Shown: positions 45,715 through 56,488 of the stretch, piece after piece | Position numbering within the stretch: position 1 is the stretch's first letter | Layout: each line of letters begins with the position of its first letter | Source: Sipunculus nudus | Lineage: Eukaryota > Annelida > Sipuncula > Golfingiida > Sipunculidae | Length of the DNA: 64,000 nucleotides | Assembly (NCBI GenBank): GCA_026874595.1 | Contig: CM049317.1 | Coordinates: 52,099,618 to 52,163,617 of the forward strand | Reading direction: 5' to 3' | Notes under the pieces: generated by a model | Told to the model about the DNA's origin: nothing | The model's input: the letters and a program-made list of their open reading frames with translations, nothing else | Database searches by the model: none | Translations under genes and position numbers: made by a program

Positions 45715-45761
45715 TTTGTTACGAATACAAATTGCCCATGGGAAAATTCTTGGCTGATCCG

Positions 45762-45816
45762 GGATTCGAACCCATGTCGGTGGCGCACATGTCTGGCGTC
45801 CCAACCGCTTCCCTAG
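45762..45816 (-). promoter_or_regulatory. tRNA-like A and B boxes inside a TRIM LTR
   Basis: On minus, TAGGGAAGCGGTTGG (45816-45802) resembles a pol III A box, and GGTTCGAATCC (45772-45762) is an exact B-box consensus about 30 bases further. Equivalent pairs occur in the other full-length LTRs; the first LTR has TAGCGAAACGATTGG and GGTTCGAATCC at 45226-45216. The 107-bp LTR of copy 1 keeps the B-box region but has lost much of the A-box side. The acceptor-stem partner is not obvious, so this is tRNA-like, not a tRNA gene. Confidence 0.65.
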
Positions 45817-45876
45817 AAAAGCAAGCTTCACTAGCGAGATAATTCGGTCCGCTTTAATGTCGCTCCGAAACAATAT

Positions 45877-46065
45877 TTATTGATGGTGTTCCTAAATACG
45901 GATGAACTGCCAGATCCAACCTAATACATAATAGACGCTTTATTTGCCCATTATTTCCCTGAAAATTTCATGAGCTTTTGTTCATGATTACCTAAGTTAT
46001 GTTGTGAACAAACACATAAATTCACACGAACGAGAATGAACACATAGCCTCCTGGCGGAGGCAAT
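45877..46065 (+). mobile_element. Dispersed element M1, copy 7, right part
   Basis: M1 resumes after the TRIM with CCCTGAAAATTTCATGAGC, TGTTCATGATTACCTAAGTT, a GAACAAACACA block and the terminal CTCCTGGCGGAGGCAAT. Confidence 0.85.
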
Positions 46066-46069
46066 AACT

Positions 46070-46670
46070 AATTACGACGAAAGTCTCGTAAGATATAAGA
46101 TGTAAATAAAAAAAAAATGTTTCGAAAATGCGGTCGAAAATGTCTCTGTTTGCTGGACAAATATGATGTGATACATTACCACAGATAAACTGCGGCAAAT
46201 CTTGCTGTCAAGGGCGTATATCCGAATAGAATTTGAAGTCAATAGCGATATTATATCATTATACGCTTATAGTTGATATTAATATCATTCCCAATGGTAA
46301 AGCCGTTAATTTACCGCAGAATCCAGGCCAATCATTTCTCACGCACCTTCAGGGATACATTTATGGCCCTGCTGGTAAAAAATGAATGGTCCTCAACAAA
46401 AAGCATTCCTTTTGGGCACGTGTTTGGATAGACCATTTACATGTGACAGCTGGACGGGGAATATCTAGACAGACATCATGCCGTTTCCATGCCAACTTAA
46501 TCTGGGTTTGAATCATGCATGCCTTTGACATCTTGTTGCATGGGAACGTAGCCGCTGAAAATAACTCCGTTGGGATATATTGGAACCGGAGAGTACAGTA
46601 CGATCAATTAGACGCAAATTTCGTACTCACTGTATTTAAATATTACGTGGTCTAATAACAATTATGTTTT
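46070..46670. other. Unassigned sequence
   Basis: Nothing recognised between two M1 copies. Confidence 0.4.
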
Positions 46671-46672
46671 GT

Positions 46673-47029
46673 TATTACATCCGCCAGGAGCATATATGCG
46701 TTCATTTCCATTCGTGTGTGTGTGTTTTGGTGTGTGTTTGTGTATGTTCACAACATAACTCGCGCTGTCATGAAAGGAATCTCATGAAATCTTCAGGTCA
46801 TTTCGGGAATGGGCCAATTAAGGACTTCAGATTTTGGTGGGGATCCGGAACATAATACAGATTCAGGAATCTCATCAAGAAATATTCATAAAATGTATGG
46901 CACTTATGCACAAATGAATCTGGTAGTATGGGCCGAATAAATGAATACAAACACAGGTTTAGGAGCATCCCACTATAGGTACCTTCACATGGCGGAGGCT
47001 TGCATTCGTAAGAATGCAGATTTCTAGTT
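46673..47029 (-). mobile_element. Dispersed element M1, copy 8
   Basis: A complete-looking reverse copy from TTACATCCGCCAGGAG through TTCACAACATAACTCGCG and the GATCCGGAACATAATACAGA block, to GGCGGAGGCTTGCATTCGTA and the GAATGC palindrome. Confidence 0.85.
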
Positions 47030-47144
47030 AACCATTACATGATTTAATAACAAAGAGAAGTGTAATGATGGGTAATTATGTCTAAAACTTATGACTTGGT
47101 ACGTAAAAACACATGAATTTACCTTTTGCAGCACGCGGTCACCG

Positions 47145-47395
47145 GAGTTCAAAAGCGGATCCGGGGGGGGGGGGGGGGGGGGTGTTTGGGGTCCACCGGG
47201 CGGGGGGGGGGGGGGTGAGGGGGTTCCATTTGGTCCGCCGCAACCTTTATTTAAGGGTTTCAGACCAAATTTTGCTTCCTGGACCCCCCTTTCAGGACCT
47301 GGGGACCTGTTTAAGGATTTGTCATTAGTCCCCCTGGGGATGGACCTTCCCCCCCCCCCCTTTTCCTAAATTCTTGATCCGACCCTGGAGTTTCG
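47145..47395. repeat. G/C-run element with short inverted ends
   Basis: Two G runs (47163-47182 and 47202-47215) and a C run (47350-47361) lie between CCGGAGTTCAAAAGCGGATC and GATCCGACCCTGGAGTTTC. The ends are loosely inverted (CGGATC / GATCCG). It looks like a small inverted-repeat element built around homopolymer runs. Open frames here are poly-Gly artefacts. Confidence 0.55.
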
Positions 47396-47399
47396 TATA

Positions 47400-48360
47400 G
47401 ATATATACTGGGTTGTATAAACGTCATCCAGTACATACTCTGGAATTTATGTCTCTTTATTCCTCTATGAATCTTTCATTCTCGTGGCGTTCAAATAACG
47501 TGCTAATTATTCAAATCCCATTTTTGTGCAAGGATGCATTATATACACGACACGAACGTTTAATGCTTTTTTTTTATCTATTTGTGAATGTGCGTGTTAT
47601 ACCAAAATGGATTTGATGAATATATTCAGGTAAACAAAACTGATGATTATATAAACATAGGATCTGTCTAAAAATAACTGCTATTACCATGGTACATATT
47701 ATGAATACATTATGCAACTATTTTTTGCAGTTTTGGAACATCTGACTTGTACGGTCAGTAAATCTAGCAGCTTGCTGAAGTAACCACAAATATTCCACGG
47801 AGGCTGGGCGCTGTGTGAACTTATACATGACCAAGAAATCAATAACATGTAGAGGTATGATTTATATAAGTCTAACGTGAGCCGTGCGAGTCTTAATGAA
47901 ACCTTACACCTGCTGCGACCTGCGGAGCCAGTATTAAATTGCCTGTCTCAGCATGGCCTTTTTAACTGAACCTAAACATGCTAGAGAAGTGAAGAACTGA
48001 TTAGTTTAATGCCAACAGTCCGAGGAGCAGAAAGCCATGTGCTCCTCCAAAGTCATTTAAAAAGATTATCAAGTATTTCGGGCTAATGCGCTGACTCTCG
48101 ACTTGTGCCTTATTTACTAGTGGTTCTCTATTATAAATCTCATATTTTTACACAACATTTTTCCATTTAACTCTGCAGCCTGCTTTCTCGCTCTACAAAG
48201 TTTGTGGTTTCATACAACTTGGAACAGTCTCCGAAAATTCCACGTGATTTTCATACTTTTTATGTTCAATATAATATCTATGATAAAACTAAAATAATTT
48301 CATCTCCTGATTAACCAACCGTAGTCCATCTGACTTTGAGAATGCATTTTCCTGCAAAAC
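47400..48360. other. Unassigned sequence
   Basis: No repeat partner or gene recognised. Confidence 0.4.

Positions 48361-48362
<2 letters not shown>

Positions 48363-48412
<50 letters not shown>
48363..48412. repeat. (TA)n microsatellite
   Basis: A pure TA run of about 50 bases. Confidence 0.95.
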
Positions 48413-48414
<2 letters not shown>

Positions 48415-48417
<3 letters not shown>

Positions 48418-49684
48418 GAAACAAAAAAAAGCCTTGCTTTATGCTCCATATTTGCAGTCAAATATAGATATATGTAAAGATGATCTTTTCCGGCTTCTTT
48501 ACAACCACTAAAAATATTTCATTTTGAAGTGTGAAACATTTATCTGAACATTCGTAGCTCGATGTGATTTTTTATTCTCAGCTATGAATAAAATATATTT
48601 TACATCGAATCATTAGGTGGAAAGTGCTCACATATTCAACATTTGCCATAAACGGCCAATTTATTTCAGATATTCGGTTCAATTTATGGCGTTTGATTTA
48701 GTTGAAACCAGGTGGTAATTGAAATGGGTGAAATTATAGCAGCCCATTCGACCTGCAGATCAGTTTAAAAATCTTTTCAAACTCGAACCAGAAGCAATAG
48801 GACCATTTCATTTATGGCGTTTTCCTCATATGTCAATCGGTGTCACCAGATGTATGTTGATAAGTCCGTTGTTTTCCCGATTTTTCTTGATGTTATTCCG
48901 AAAAATATATAGATAAGGTTTTGTGCATGTTCAACAAGTGACCCTAGCCTTTCTGTATGCAGTCAGCTGGGATAATATGTCCACGCACATTTTTGAATGA
49001 CATCTCTGGGTGTAAAGACAGACGTTTCCACGTCCAACAGTAAAGTTGTGTACCCTGTCTGACTGTCTCGGTGCTTAAAATGTTGATCGTAAGAAATATA
49101 GGTCGCCGTGACCTAATTTCAGGTTTCCATGGACATTGCCCGAATGTTTTGGGCGGTAACACGCAAAATATAGGTCACCAAGACGACGACGAAGGTCTTG
49201 CAGTTCCGATTTGTGCCCTGATAATGGACAGACTGACAGAAAGACAAACAGACGACGGACAAAGAGTGATAGCTATAGGTCAGATGACTTTTAGTCAGCG
49301 GAGCTAAAAATGTCCCGATGTCAAGGAGACCTTGCCTTATTTCTCGATTTCCTCCCATTGTTTCAGAAATGTTTTCCGATCACTCATGACGCGGTTTTCA
49401 AAGTAAATACGACATCTCCGACCATTGCCTATAGGGTTCTAGACCACACCTGGAAAATTTCCGGAGAGCACCGTACACATTATCACACCACGATGGAACC
49501 GAAATACGTTTTGTCCAGAATCCGAAAACTGCTCTTTACAAACATTCAAACACAACTACTCTTTTCATCCTTCAGTTTAAGTGACCTATTCAGATATCTG
49601 ACATATATTAACTAAAGATAATCTATTTACCCTTTTACAAAAAAAAAAAAACAAAAAAAAAAAACAAACAAAAAATGGCAAAAA
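48415..49684. other. Unassigned; GC-balanced patch at 48940-49310
   Basis: Overlapping open frames of 70-80 codons on both strands at 48944-49358 share no recognised motif. The GACAGACTGACAGAAAGAC run and flanking text look like a worn dispersed repeat. A-rich tract at 49638-49690. Confidence 0.35.
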
Positions 49685-50030
49685 AAAAAGTTAATCCCAT
49701 CGCACACAGGCTGTTCGTTTTGTTTATATCCACATGTTTGTAACATGTTGGGGGCTGCCTGTATAATCCAAGCACATTCTACAAGGACATCTGACATCAA
49801 GTAAGATGAACTAGTGACCGCTCAACATCCGAACATAACAAAGCAACCACCTTTCTAAGGTTACATGTTACATTTGTCAACATTGCTGTGTTTACTAACA
49901 ACTTTTACATAAACAAGCTCATATTTCCGTCACAGAGGCGTTAAAAGAACTCTGCCTCACAGCAATTACCTTGAGTTAATTAATCTCTACCAAGAGTAAG
50001 CCAAAAATCACATCAGTTCTACAGAAAAGG
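49685..50030 (+). repeat. Dispersed repeat R1, copy 2
   Basis: Aligns with 8890-9250. It carries an A-rich tract at its left edge. Confidence 0.65.
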
Positions 50031-50034
50031 GAAG

Positions 50035-50975
50035 TGAAAAGCTGGGTTTATATCATTGCGCCCTCTGGCTCCAACATATTAATACCCTACATATGTCTCC
50101 ATGTCATATTCGTCATCGATCGGTTGTGCTTAGAACGTCCTTGCCGCCCACAAGCATTGTCAGAGGAGTTTATATAAGGAATAACGAGGAGAAATATTAC
50201 ACCCGGGGGACGTGTGATTTGTTCTCGTGTGTAACATTATCTTTGCTTTGTTATGAATTAAGGGAGATATATGATCTCTTAGTAAGCGACATCAGGACCA
50301 TTTATCGTGATGTAGACTGTCCAGTTGACGGTACACACAACGGAAACGGATGGACACCACGCCTAATGAAAAGGCAGACAAAGATCAAAGGTTCAACGGT
50401 ACCAAGCCAGAGAAGACTAGATAAAGACTACAGAAATTTATGATAAGATAAGAATGACAGCTGAGGTGTCCAGATAAGATTACATCTCTCTGGTCCAAAA
50501 TGGAAAATTAAAGCTGGGGTAAATTATAGACATATCCGATAAGATAACGTACCTCATGTCATCGGTAGGACAAAATTGGAAGTACAAAGTTCTGTAAGGA
50601 AACTTATATAACAAAGGGGAGCCGACTTGACTCTAAATAAACCCAGCGCTCTGTTAGTTAAGACAATATATCTATTGTCATAGAGCACAAAGTAAAGTTG
50701 TATGTATGCGGTGTAGATTTATTTGATTAAAAATTAGACATATCTTCTTAATAATTTAATCTCTATGCTGACTGAAAGCTGTAATTGTGCCTTAAATATT
50801 GACTGGGTAAATACAGTTTAACAGTCTAAAGTAATGCCGGATTATTCTTTGCAGAAGAATATACACTTTAATGCTGTTCGCTGCATAGTGTCCCGTCTTA
50901 TAACTCTGAAAGAATTAGAATATGTTATCTTGACTTTTTTGGATGTGCATACATCATAGTTTATGATCGATTATT
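50035..50975. other. Unassigned sequence
   Basis: A 116-codon open frame on plus (50093-50443) shows no recognised domain, and no splice-like boundaries stand out. Confidence 0.35.
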
Positions 50976-51020
50976 CAATATATATATATATATACAAATT
51001 GAGGATCAAATTTTGTCAGA

Positions 51021-51075
51021 CAGTTTTACTACTACGTAGTTTCTTGCAACGTGCTGCACTCATCAGGTTAGACTT
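51021..51075 (-). ncRNA. Hammerhead-ribozyme-like motif 2
   Basis: On minus, CTGATGA (51066-51060), a stem II of four pairs (UGCA/UGCA) with a GCACGU loop, GAAA (51043-51040), a mini stem III (CU/AG around ACGU), then UA at the cleavage position. Stem I next to the core pairs 6 of 8 positions (AGUCUAAC with GUAAAACU). The G-A pair at the base of stem II is non-canonical. (TA)n tracts lie on both sides (50981-50996 and 51118-51170). The fit is better than for the 19.9-kb motif. Confidence 0.5.
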
Positions 51076-51116
51076 TCTGATTTAGATGCTATCCGTTGCC
51101 TGAATCAACGCAGTAG

Positions 51117-51117
<1 letters not shown>

Positions 51118-51170
<53 letters not shown>
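51118..51170. repeat. (TA)n microsatellite
   Basis: A TA run right of hammerhead-like motif 2; a shorter run lies left at 50981-50996. Confidence 0.95.
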
Positions 51171-51173
<3 letters not shown>

Positions 51174-51174
51174 T

Positions 51175-52865
51175 TATTGCTGCTTCCTTAGTTTTATTTT
51201 ATGTTGCTATGATGGTAAGGCTTGACAGGGTTTTTAATACAAAAATAAGATAAGACAAAAAAGTTCTTTGGTGGGTCACCATGCATCTGCAGCAGTATAT
51301 ACGTGTGACTGGCATTATTAATGCTCGAATTACCAAAAGGCTTAAGTCTTCAATTATTGCGATTGTAGAAATGTTAAAATTTTAAGTTTTTAAAATTTCT
51401 CGAAGGTTATAAGGATTATAGAATAGTTAACTTTTTTATGTTTTGGAAAACCTGCTTAAAGTAGCTTTTAAGGTGGCATGTTAGTTTTGACAGTGAACCA
51501 GTCAATAAGCCTATGAAGAAAACGCTTGATGTGTTAACTGACCTTATTCCAAAATAACAATATGTTACTTATCTATTGAAATAACATAACGCAGAATAAA
51601 GCTCTATTTGATGTCGTGTAGAATTCAGTGTCTTCTAAAATATAGGGAATATAGATGCAATGCAAAGAATATGTGAACGTCAGCCTTATGACTAAAATCC
51701 CCACTTAATTTCTTACTGTCTAATAAAGCTAGTGCCAATTAAATTAAAGTGTACATGCGTGAGAAAATACATTTATATATAGAAGGGAGGTCTTTTTTTC
51801 AGATGTAATGGTGGGTGTGGTTGGCAACAGCATACAATAACATATCCGTCTATAAATATCTTTATATTTCTAATAATAGATTTAACGATGCTTATTTTTC
51901 TGCCCACCTCTAATGACTAACCTGTGAAGAATAAAGATTCACATTTCTTGCCAGGCATATCAAGCGGGAGTAACTTTAATATAATTCCATCACCTTAATT
52001 ACGCACGCAGGGTAAACTATATTTAGCGTCCGGGCGCTAAGTATAGGATCGTGTCGGTATCTTTATACAGGAATGAAGGGAGATTTCCTAACACCTGGGT
52101 CTTATCAGATCAACCGTGTCTGCTGGTTTGCTATTATTGGTAACAGGGAGACAAACGTGGCACAGACAGTGTTAGGTCATTAGGAGAGTCACATGACCAT
52201 CGAACCCAAAAGACTAGACGGTTGAATGATAGTCGTTGACTCACGACTTTCCACAAATTACTTTAAATTTGGTTAAGCAAGAAGCCATAATTAGCTTATT
52301 CTATTCAGGTATTTGCATAATATATTCATATTGAGTGAGTATGACTTTGTTAACCCCGTGAGTGACGACGTGTATTTATTTCGTCATATTTGTCAATATA
52401 TCTTACCTTTAATTAAATAAGATTATAATTCAGAAAACGGTAAGGAGAAAACAATTTTTGGTCAGATGAAATGTTTTGCATTAAAATAAAAAATAATACC
52501 TATTAGGCCAAAAAATAAAAGGTGTTGTTCTCAGGCACCGCCCACGTCAATTGTAACACCCTGCATCAAAAATTTTGATTTTTATTTTCATCTTACAAGA
52601 AGATAATAAAACAATCTTGATTTGATTTCCTTTGATATGTAGTGCTTTTACCTGTTTAGCTAAAGAAATCTGTTTCTTTAATGGTTTTCCCTGATCATAT
52701 GACATTTTAATCGAAACATACAAAAAAGGTAAAAGATAAAATATCGCCAGCACGCACTGATTTCTTTAAAAAGTGACTGTGAACCATACTTTTTGGCCTA
52801 ACAGGGGGATTTTCGACTGCCAGAGCAAATTGATATAGTGTAAATTCATACCTTGTGTCGATAAT
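51175..52865. other. Unassigned AT-rich sequence
   Basis: No exon, RNA gene or repeat partner recognised. Confidence 0.4.
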
Positions 52866-52869
52866 TTCC

Positions 52870-53235
52870 AGTTTCTTATGTCATTATGCTTCATACTCTG
52901 AACTACATATTCGATAACAGCAGAAACTAGCTGTCCAAGCCACGGGGAAAATCAAATACGGGTTTATATTCTAAAAAAAGACAGGAAACTGTGTGATTAC
53001 ATGACTTATAAGGAATATAGAAGAATATAACAAGGACTATGAACTACAAAACAAGATCGAGATTTATTAATACCATGTAGTCTATTCAGTATAAAAGGTT
53101 AAGGAAAAAATAAATAGAATAGAGTTTACCCTTAATATAAAATTTTACGTATCTAACGTCATTTATGAAACGAAAGATTTGTCTCATCACTTGGAATGGG
53201 TTACTAACTACAGCGCATTTAATCAGATAATGACA
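52870..53235 (+). repeat. Dispersed repeat R2, copy 2
   Basis: Aligns with 30650-31000 in the same orientation, with scattered indels. Confidence 0.7.
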
Positions 53236-53239
53236 CACA

Positions 53240-55010
53240 CACAAATTAAAAATACTTATCGGCTAGCGCTTTAAGTTTATTGCAATACGTATCGATACCA
53301 AGCCCTACAGTACTGTATAGCTGTACACCAGAAGACATGGAGTCAGTGAACGCACTGGCTTGTCTTACACGTGGCCGGATTAAGTGACTTATTTATCCAT
53401 GGCAACGTAACAGACGCGTCGTAATTTCAATCACAGCTTAACACCAGGAGTTTAGACGGGCGTGTTCCAAGTAACAGTTGAAGTTTCCTGTAATCCTTTA
53501 TCGTGAACATAAAACATCCTACTTCAAGGCGTGGAGGTGGGCGTGGGTTTAATTCCTTGCTGTTTATCCTACTTATATTGATCAAACCTGGTCTGGATCA
53601 CATGATCGATGACGAAAAAAAAAAATTATGTTAATTTCACATTTCTGTTTATATTTTTAGATTGGTAATATTTTTATATCTTACTGCTGTTTTGCGAACA
53701 TTGCATGTCTTCTCTTCTTCAATGATTCTTTCAAAATAAAAGATTATACTAATCTACTTATCTATGAAAAGAAAGCTATTGTTCTAAGAATTGTTTTCAC
53801 AAATTTACCACTTATTTGCCACATACTTTTGAAGTAATGCTATATTAAAAGAAAAAACCTTCCTCAAATGAATGTAACATATTTTTATGCAATATCCGTG
53901 TTTTGTCAATTGTCTGGCTTTCATCCCTTCAGGTGAAAAAAGTAAATATCTTTGCATCTGCCAATATTTCAATTACGCTAAAAATTGTATATCTATTTCC
54001 CTCTCTCTCATACATTCAAAGATTAATTTTTTTTATATATTTCCATGTATAGATTTGTGACTGTATCTTTTAAATGTCTATACAAGCTATGTTGATTGTA
54101 AGAATGCATCAAAGAACATTTTACCCAACTGTACCAAAATGAGACATTAGTGAAAAAAAGGAACAAAAAGAGAACAATAGTGACCCGGACACAAATAGAG
54201 AAAGGATCAATTTATCTTTTAAACGTAAAAGGCATATATGAAATGAATTTAAAATATACATGGCAACCTGAGATATCACTTTAAAATCTCTTTCAAAAAG
54301 GAAATGCTTATCCAAGCCTGACTTGTACAAGGCTTCAAAGTGACACGGACTCTGAGAAGTAGGACTCGGACTTGCACTTGTATGTTGTGGACTCGTCTAC
54401 ATCCCTGCTCCATTTTTTTATCACATAATTTGGTTTCCATTTTGAGTGCTATGGTTCTATGGTACATGGTCAAAGACTTTTTCGAAATACGACTTGACTG
54501 GGAAATAGCCTATTACCCCGGATAGGAACTCTGCATGGTGAACTTTAAGATATAAACAGCGTTAGCGATTTTGTTAGTTCATGTTTCCGTGTCCAAACAA
54601 GTGAAATTTCCAAAGGTTTCCTCGGGGATACATAGGTCTTGGTTCTATAATAGCCTGTTAAATTTACGGAGAAAACTTTAGTCTCCGGTTAGGCTTGTTT
54701 GTATGAGGATCCGTTGTGGACCTTCCAGTTTGTGGCCACGCTTGTGGATGAGTGAGTAGGCTGGTTAGTCTGTACTCGAATCGAGAACGCACTCTAACAG
54801 TATTTACATCAATACCATGGTTAACAGTCGGTTGTCGTGACATTAGGCTACGAGTGATGAGTTAACACAAAAAATATATGTGAACGCACAAACTAAAGTG
54901 TAAATCCATCTTTATGGGATCAGGTTAATTGCTGTGTGGCGTACTCGTTTTCAAGTTAGCCGTGGCGGGCACGCATGTTTTCTTCTGGTCAGATTTTCGA
55001 GAAACATGCA
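53240..55010. other. Unassigned sequence
   Basis: Mostly AT-rich with no recognised gene. The patch 54340-54410 (GGACTC, GGACTTG, GGACTCG words) looks like a short degenerate simple repeat. Confidence 0.4.
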
Positions 55011-55021
55011 GGGGTCTACTG

Positions 55022-55334
55022 GTGCGGGGGCGGTGGTGTAATGGTTAAGGTGCCGGGCTCATGATCGAGAGGTCGTGAGTTTGAATCCCGGTCAGACCCC
55101 CACCGTGCCAAGAACCTTAGGCAAGGTCCCAACCGCAAGTGTGCCTCTGTCCACCCAGCAGTAGAAATGGGTACCAGTAGATAGCAGGAAGGTAACCTGC
55201 GATGGACTAGTGTCCCATCCAGGAGGAGTCTAACTCCTATGTCGCTTCACGCTACAGAAACCGGGATAAGCTCCGGCCTGATGAGCCATTAGGCTCGGGT
55301 ATAAAAGCCCAGCAGACTTTACCTTACCTTTTAC
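55022..55334 (+). mobile_element. tRNA-derived SINE with MetaSINE-like core
   Basis: Flanked by CTACTG on both sides (55016-55021 and 55335-55340), a target duplication. The head (55025-55102) is tRNA-like: A box TGGTGTAATGGTTAAGG, B-box-like AGTTTGAATCC, and outer GGGGG/CCCCC pairing. The body has GCGATGGACTAGTGTCCCAT, then TCGCTTCACGCTACAGAAAC, CGGGATAAGCTCCGG and GATGAGCC. I recognise this as resembling the conserved central domain of the MetaSINE superfamily; that identification is from memory. The tail is TTTACC/TTACC repeats. The head alone is not a functional tRNA gene. Confidence 0.8.
55025..55102 (+). promoter_or_regulatory. SINE internal pol III promoter (tRNA-like head)
   Basis: The A box begins near 55034 and the B box is at 55078-55088. 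A candidate anticodon loop, CTCATGA, suggests descent from a CAT-anticodon tRNA, which is tentative. Confidence 0.65.
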
Positions 55335-55375
55335 CTACTGCCTTCATCTGCTCTTTGATAGGAATCACCTCCGTA

Positions 55376-55560
55376 ATGGACAGTCGAATGGTAAAGCGCT
55401 CGGCTCTCTCCGCTGGCGACCCGGGGTTCGATCCCCGTTGTGGCCATGAGAGTGGATTGTAGTTGCCCGTCAAAGGCCGGTAGTTTTCTCCGGGTTCTCC
55501 GGTTTCCTCCACCCCTACAGACGACCGAACGCCATCATCTGAGCCATGGACAGTACCTTG
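55376..55560 (+). mobile_element. Second tRNA-derived SINE (family S2)
   Basis: A-box-like AGTCGAATGGTAAAGCG and B box GGTTCGATCCC (55425-55435), with long variable-region-like spacing between them, then a body containing TTTTCTCCGGGTTCTCCGG and TTTCCTCCACCCC. It lies 35 bases downstream of the MetaSINE-like copy. No clear target duplication seen. Confidence 0.65.
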
Positions 55561-55564
55561 ATTA

Positions 55565-56484
55565 ATTTAATAACTATTTTTACATTCCATGTAAAAGTTT
55601 ATATTAATATAGGTTAACACTTTATGAATAAGTGCTGAATATCAATCGATTTTAAGTTATTTACAATCTGCATTTAAGCTAAGTTTGTTTAATGTTCAAT
55701 TAAGCTTATCAAAATCAACAGGGGTTTAACAATAATTTACTTGTCAGTAATCATCAACTGATACATCTTTACTGCGATAAGTTATTCCCTCAATACGTTT
55801 GGTACATAACTTATTATAATTAATTATCACTTATCTATGATTACGACGACTGTCATTTATTTTCGACTTCCATAATACATATTACATTTCGATAAACTCA
55901 GGAACACTCATTCACGGAAATACCATAGTAGGTTCATACAGTCCTACCGTGTAAACTTGAAAATAAATATAAACTAGCCGCACCCGTGGAAAATCCACGG
56001 CTCTATCTGATGCATACTTTTGTTATGAGCTGATAGGAACTAAACGACGCATATTTTAATCCTAAGGTTTTTGCAGGAACTTTTGTCATGTGTTTCACTT
56101 ATATTATAAAAAGATTACTTCTGCTAGAATTCTCCAGGAACACCCTCCCCAAAATATCAACAAAGAAAGAAAAACTATTCTATTCGAGAAATCTCACATA
56201 AAATAAATTTTGGAAAAAAAGACGTGAGGCATATGCAGGGTGTACGAAGTTTTAAGTGAGAAGTTTTTTTACCGATATACAACATAGGTTCGACAGCTTC
56301 ATTGCTTGGGAAATATCGTAAATTTAACGATTGTATATAAAGAAGCATTCTACCGTGAAATTATATAAAAGATGCTTTGTATTATTTGAAGCTCAGGCGA
56401 CATCGTGAAACACGATCGATGTTTATTCAGTGTAGTCAGTCGAGGGTATAGTCTAAGGCACGTTAACAGACACATGCGTTACTT
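55565..56484. other. Unassigned AT-rich sequence
   Basis: No feature recognised. Confidence 0.4.
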
Positions 56485-56488
56485 GTAT

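Larger units (their letters stand above)
45171..45872 (-). mobile_element. TRIM-like miniature LTR retrotransposon, copy 2 (three LTRs)
   Basis: A 702-bp tandem form, LTR-internal-LTR-internal-LTR, flanked by ATAT on both sides (45167-45170 and 45873-45876). The LTRs are 45171-45326, 45445-45600 and 45717-45872, each exactly 156 bp. The internal regions are 45327-45444 (118 bp) and 45601-45716 (116 bp). Each LTR runs TGTTACGAA/TGTCATGAA to GTAACA/GAAACA. Both internal regions carry a tRNA-Pro-matching site at one edge and a purine tract (on minus) at the other. The sense strand is minus. The three-LTR form points to recombination between copies before or after insertion; a single target duplication frames the whole array. 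Confidence 0.9.

Noticed and set aside
45171-45872. A satellite or tandem SINE array of 272-274-bp units
   Set aside because: The single ATAT duplication framing the array, the TG...CA ends, the primer-binding site and the purine tract fit an LTR retrotransposon design much better.
47091-47369. Gly-rich proteins around 47091-47369
   Set aside because: They are translations of G runs in two overlapping frames.
55025-55102. A tRNA gene
   Set aside because: The sequence is the head of a SINE with target duplications and a conserved body; the T arm departs from consensus.
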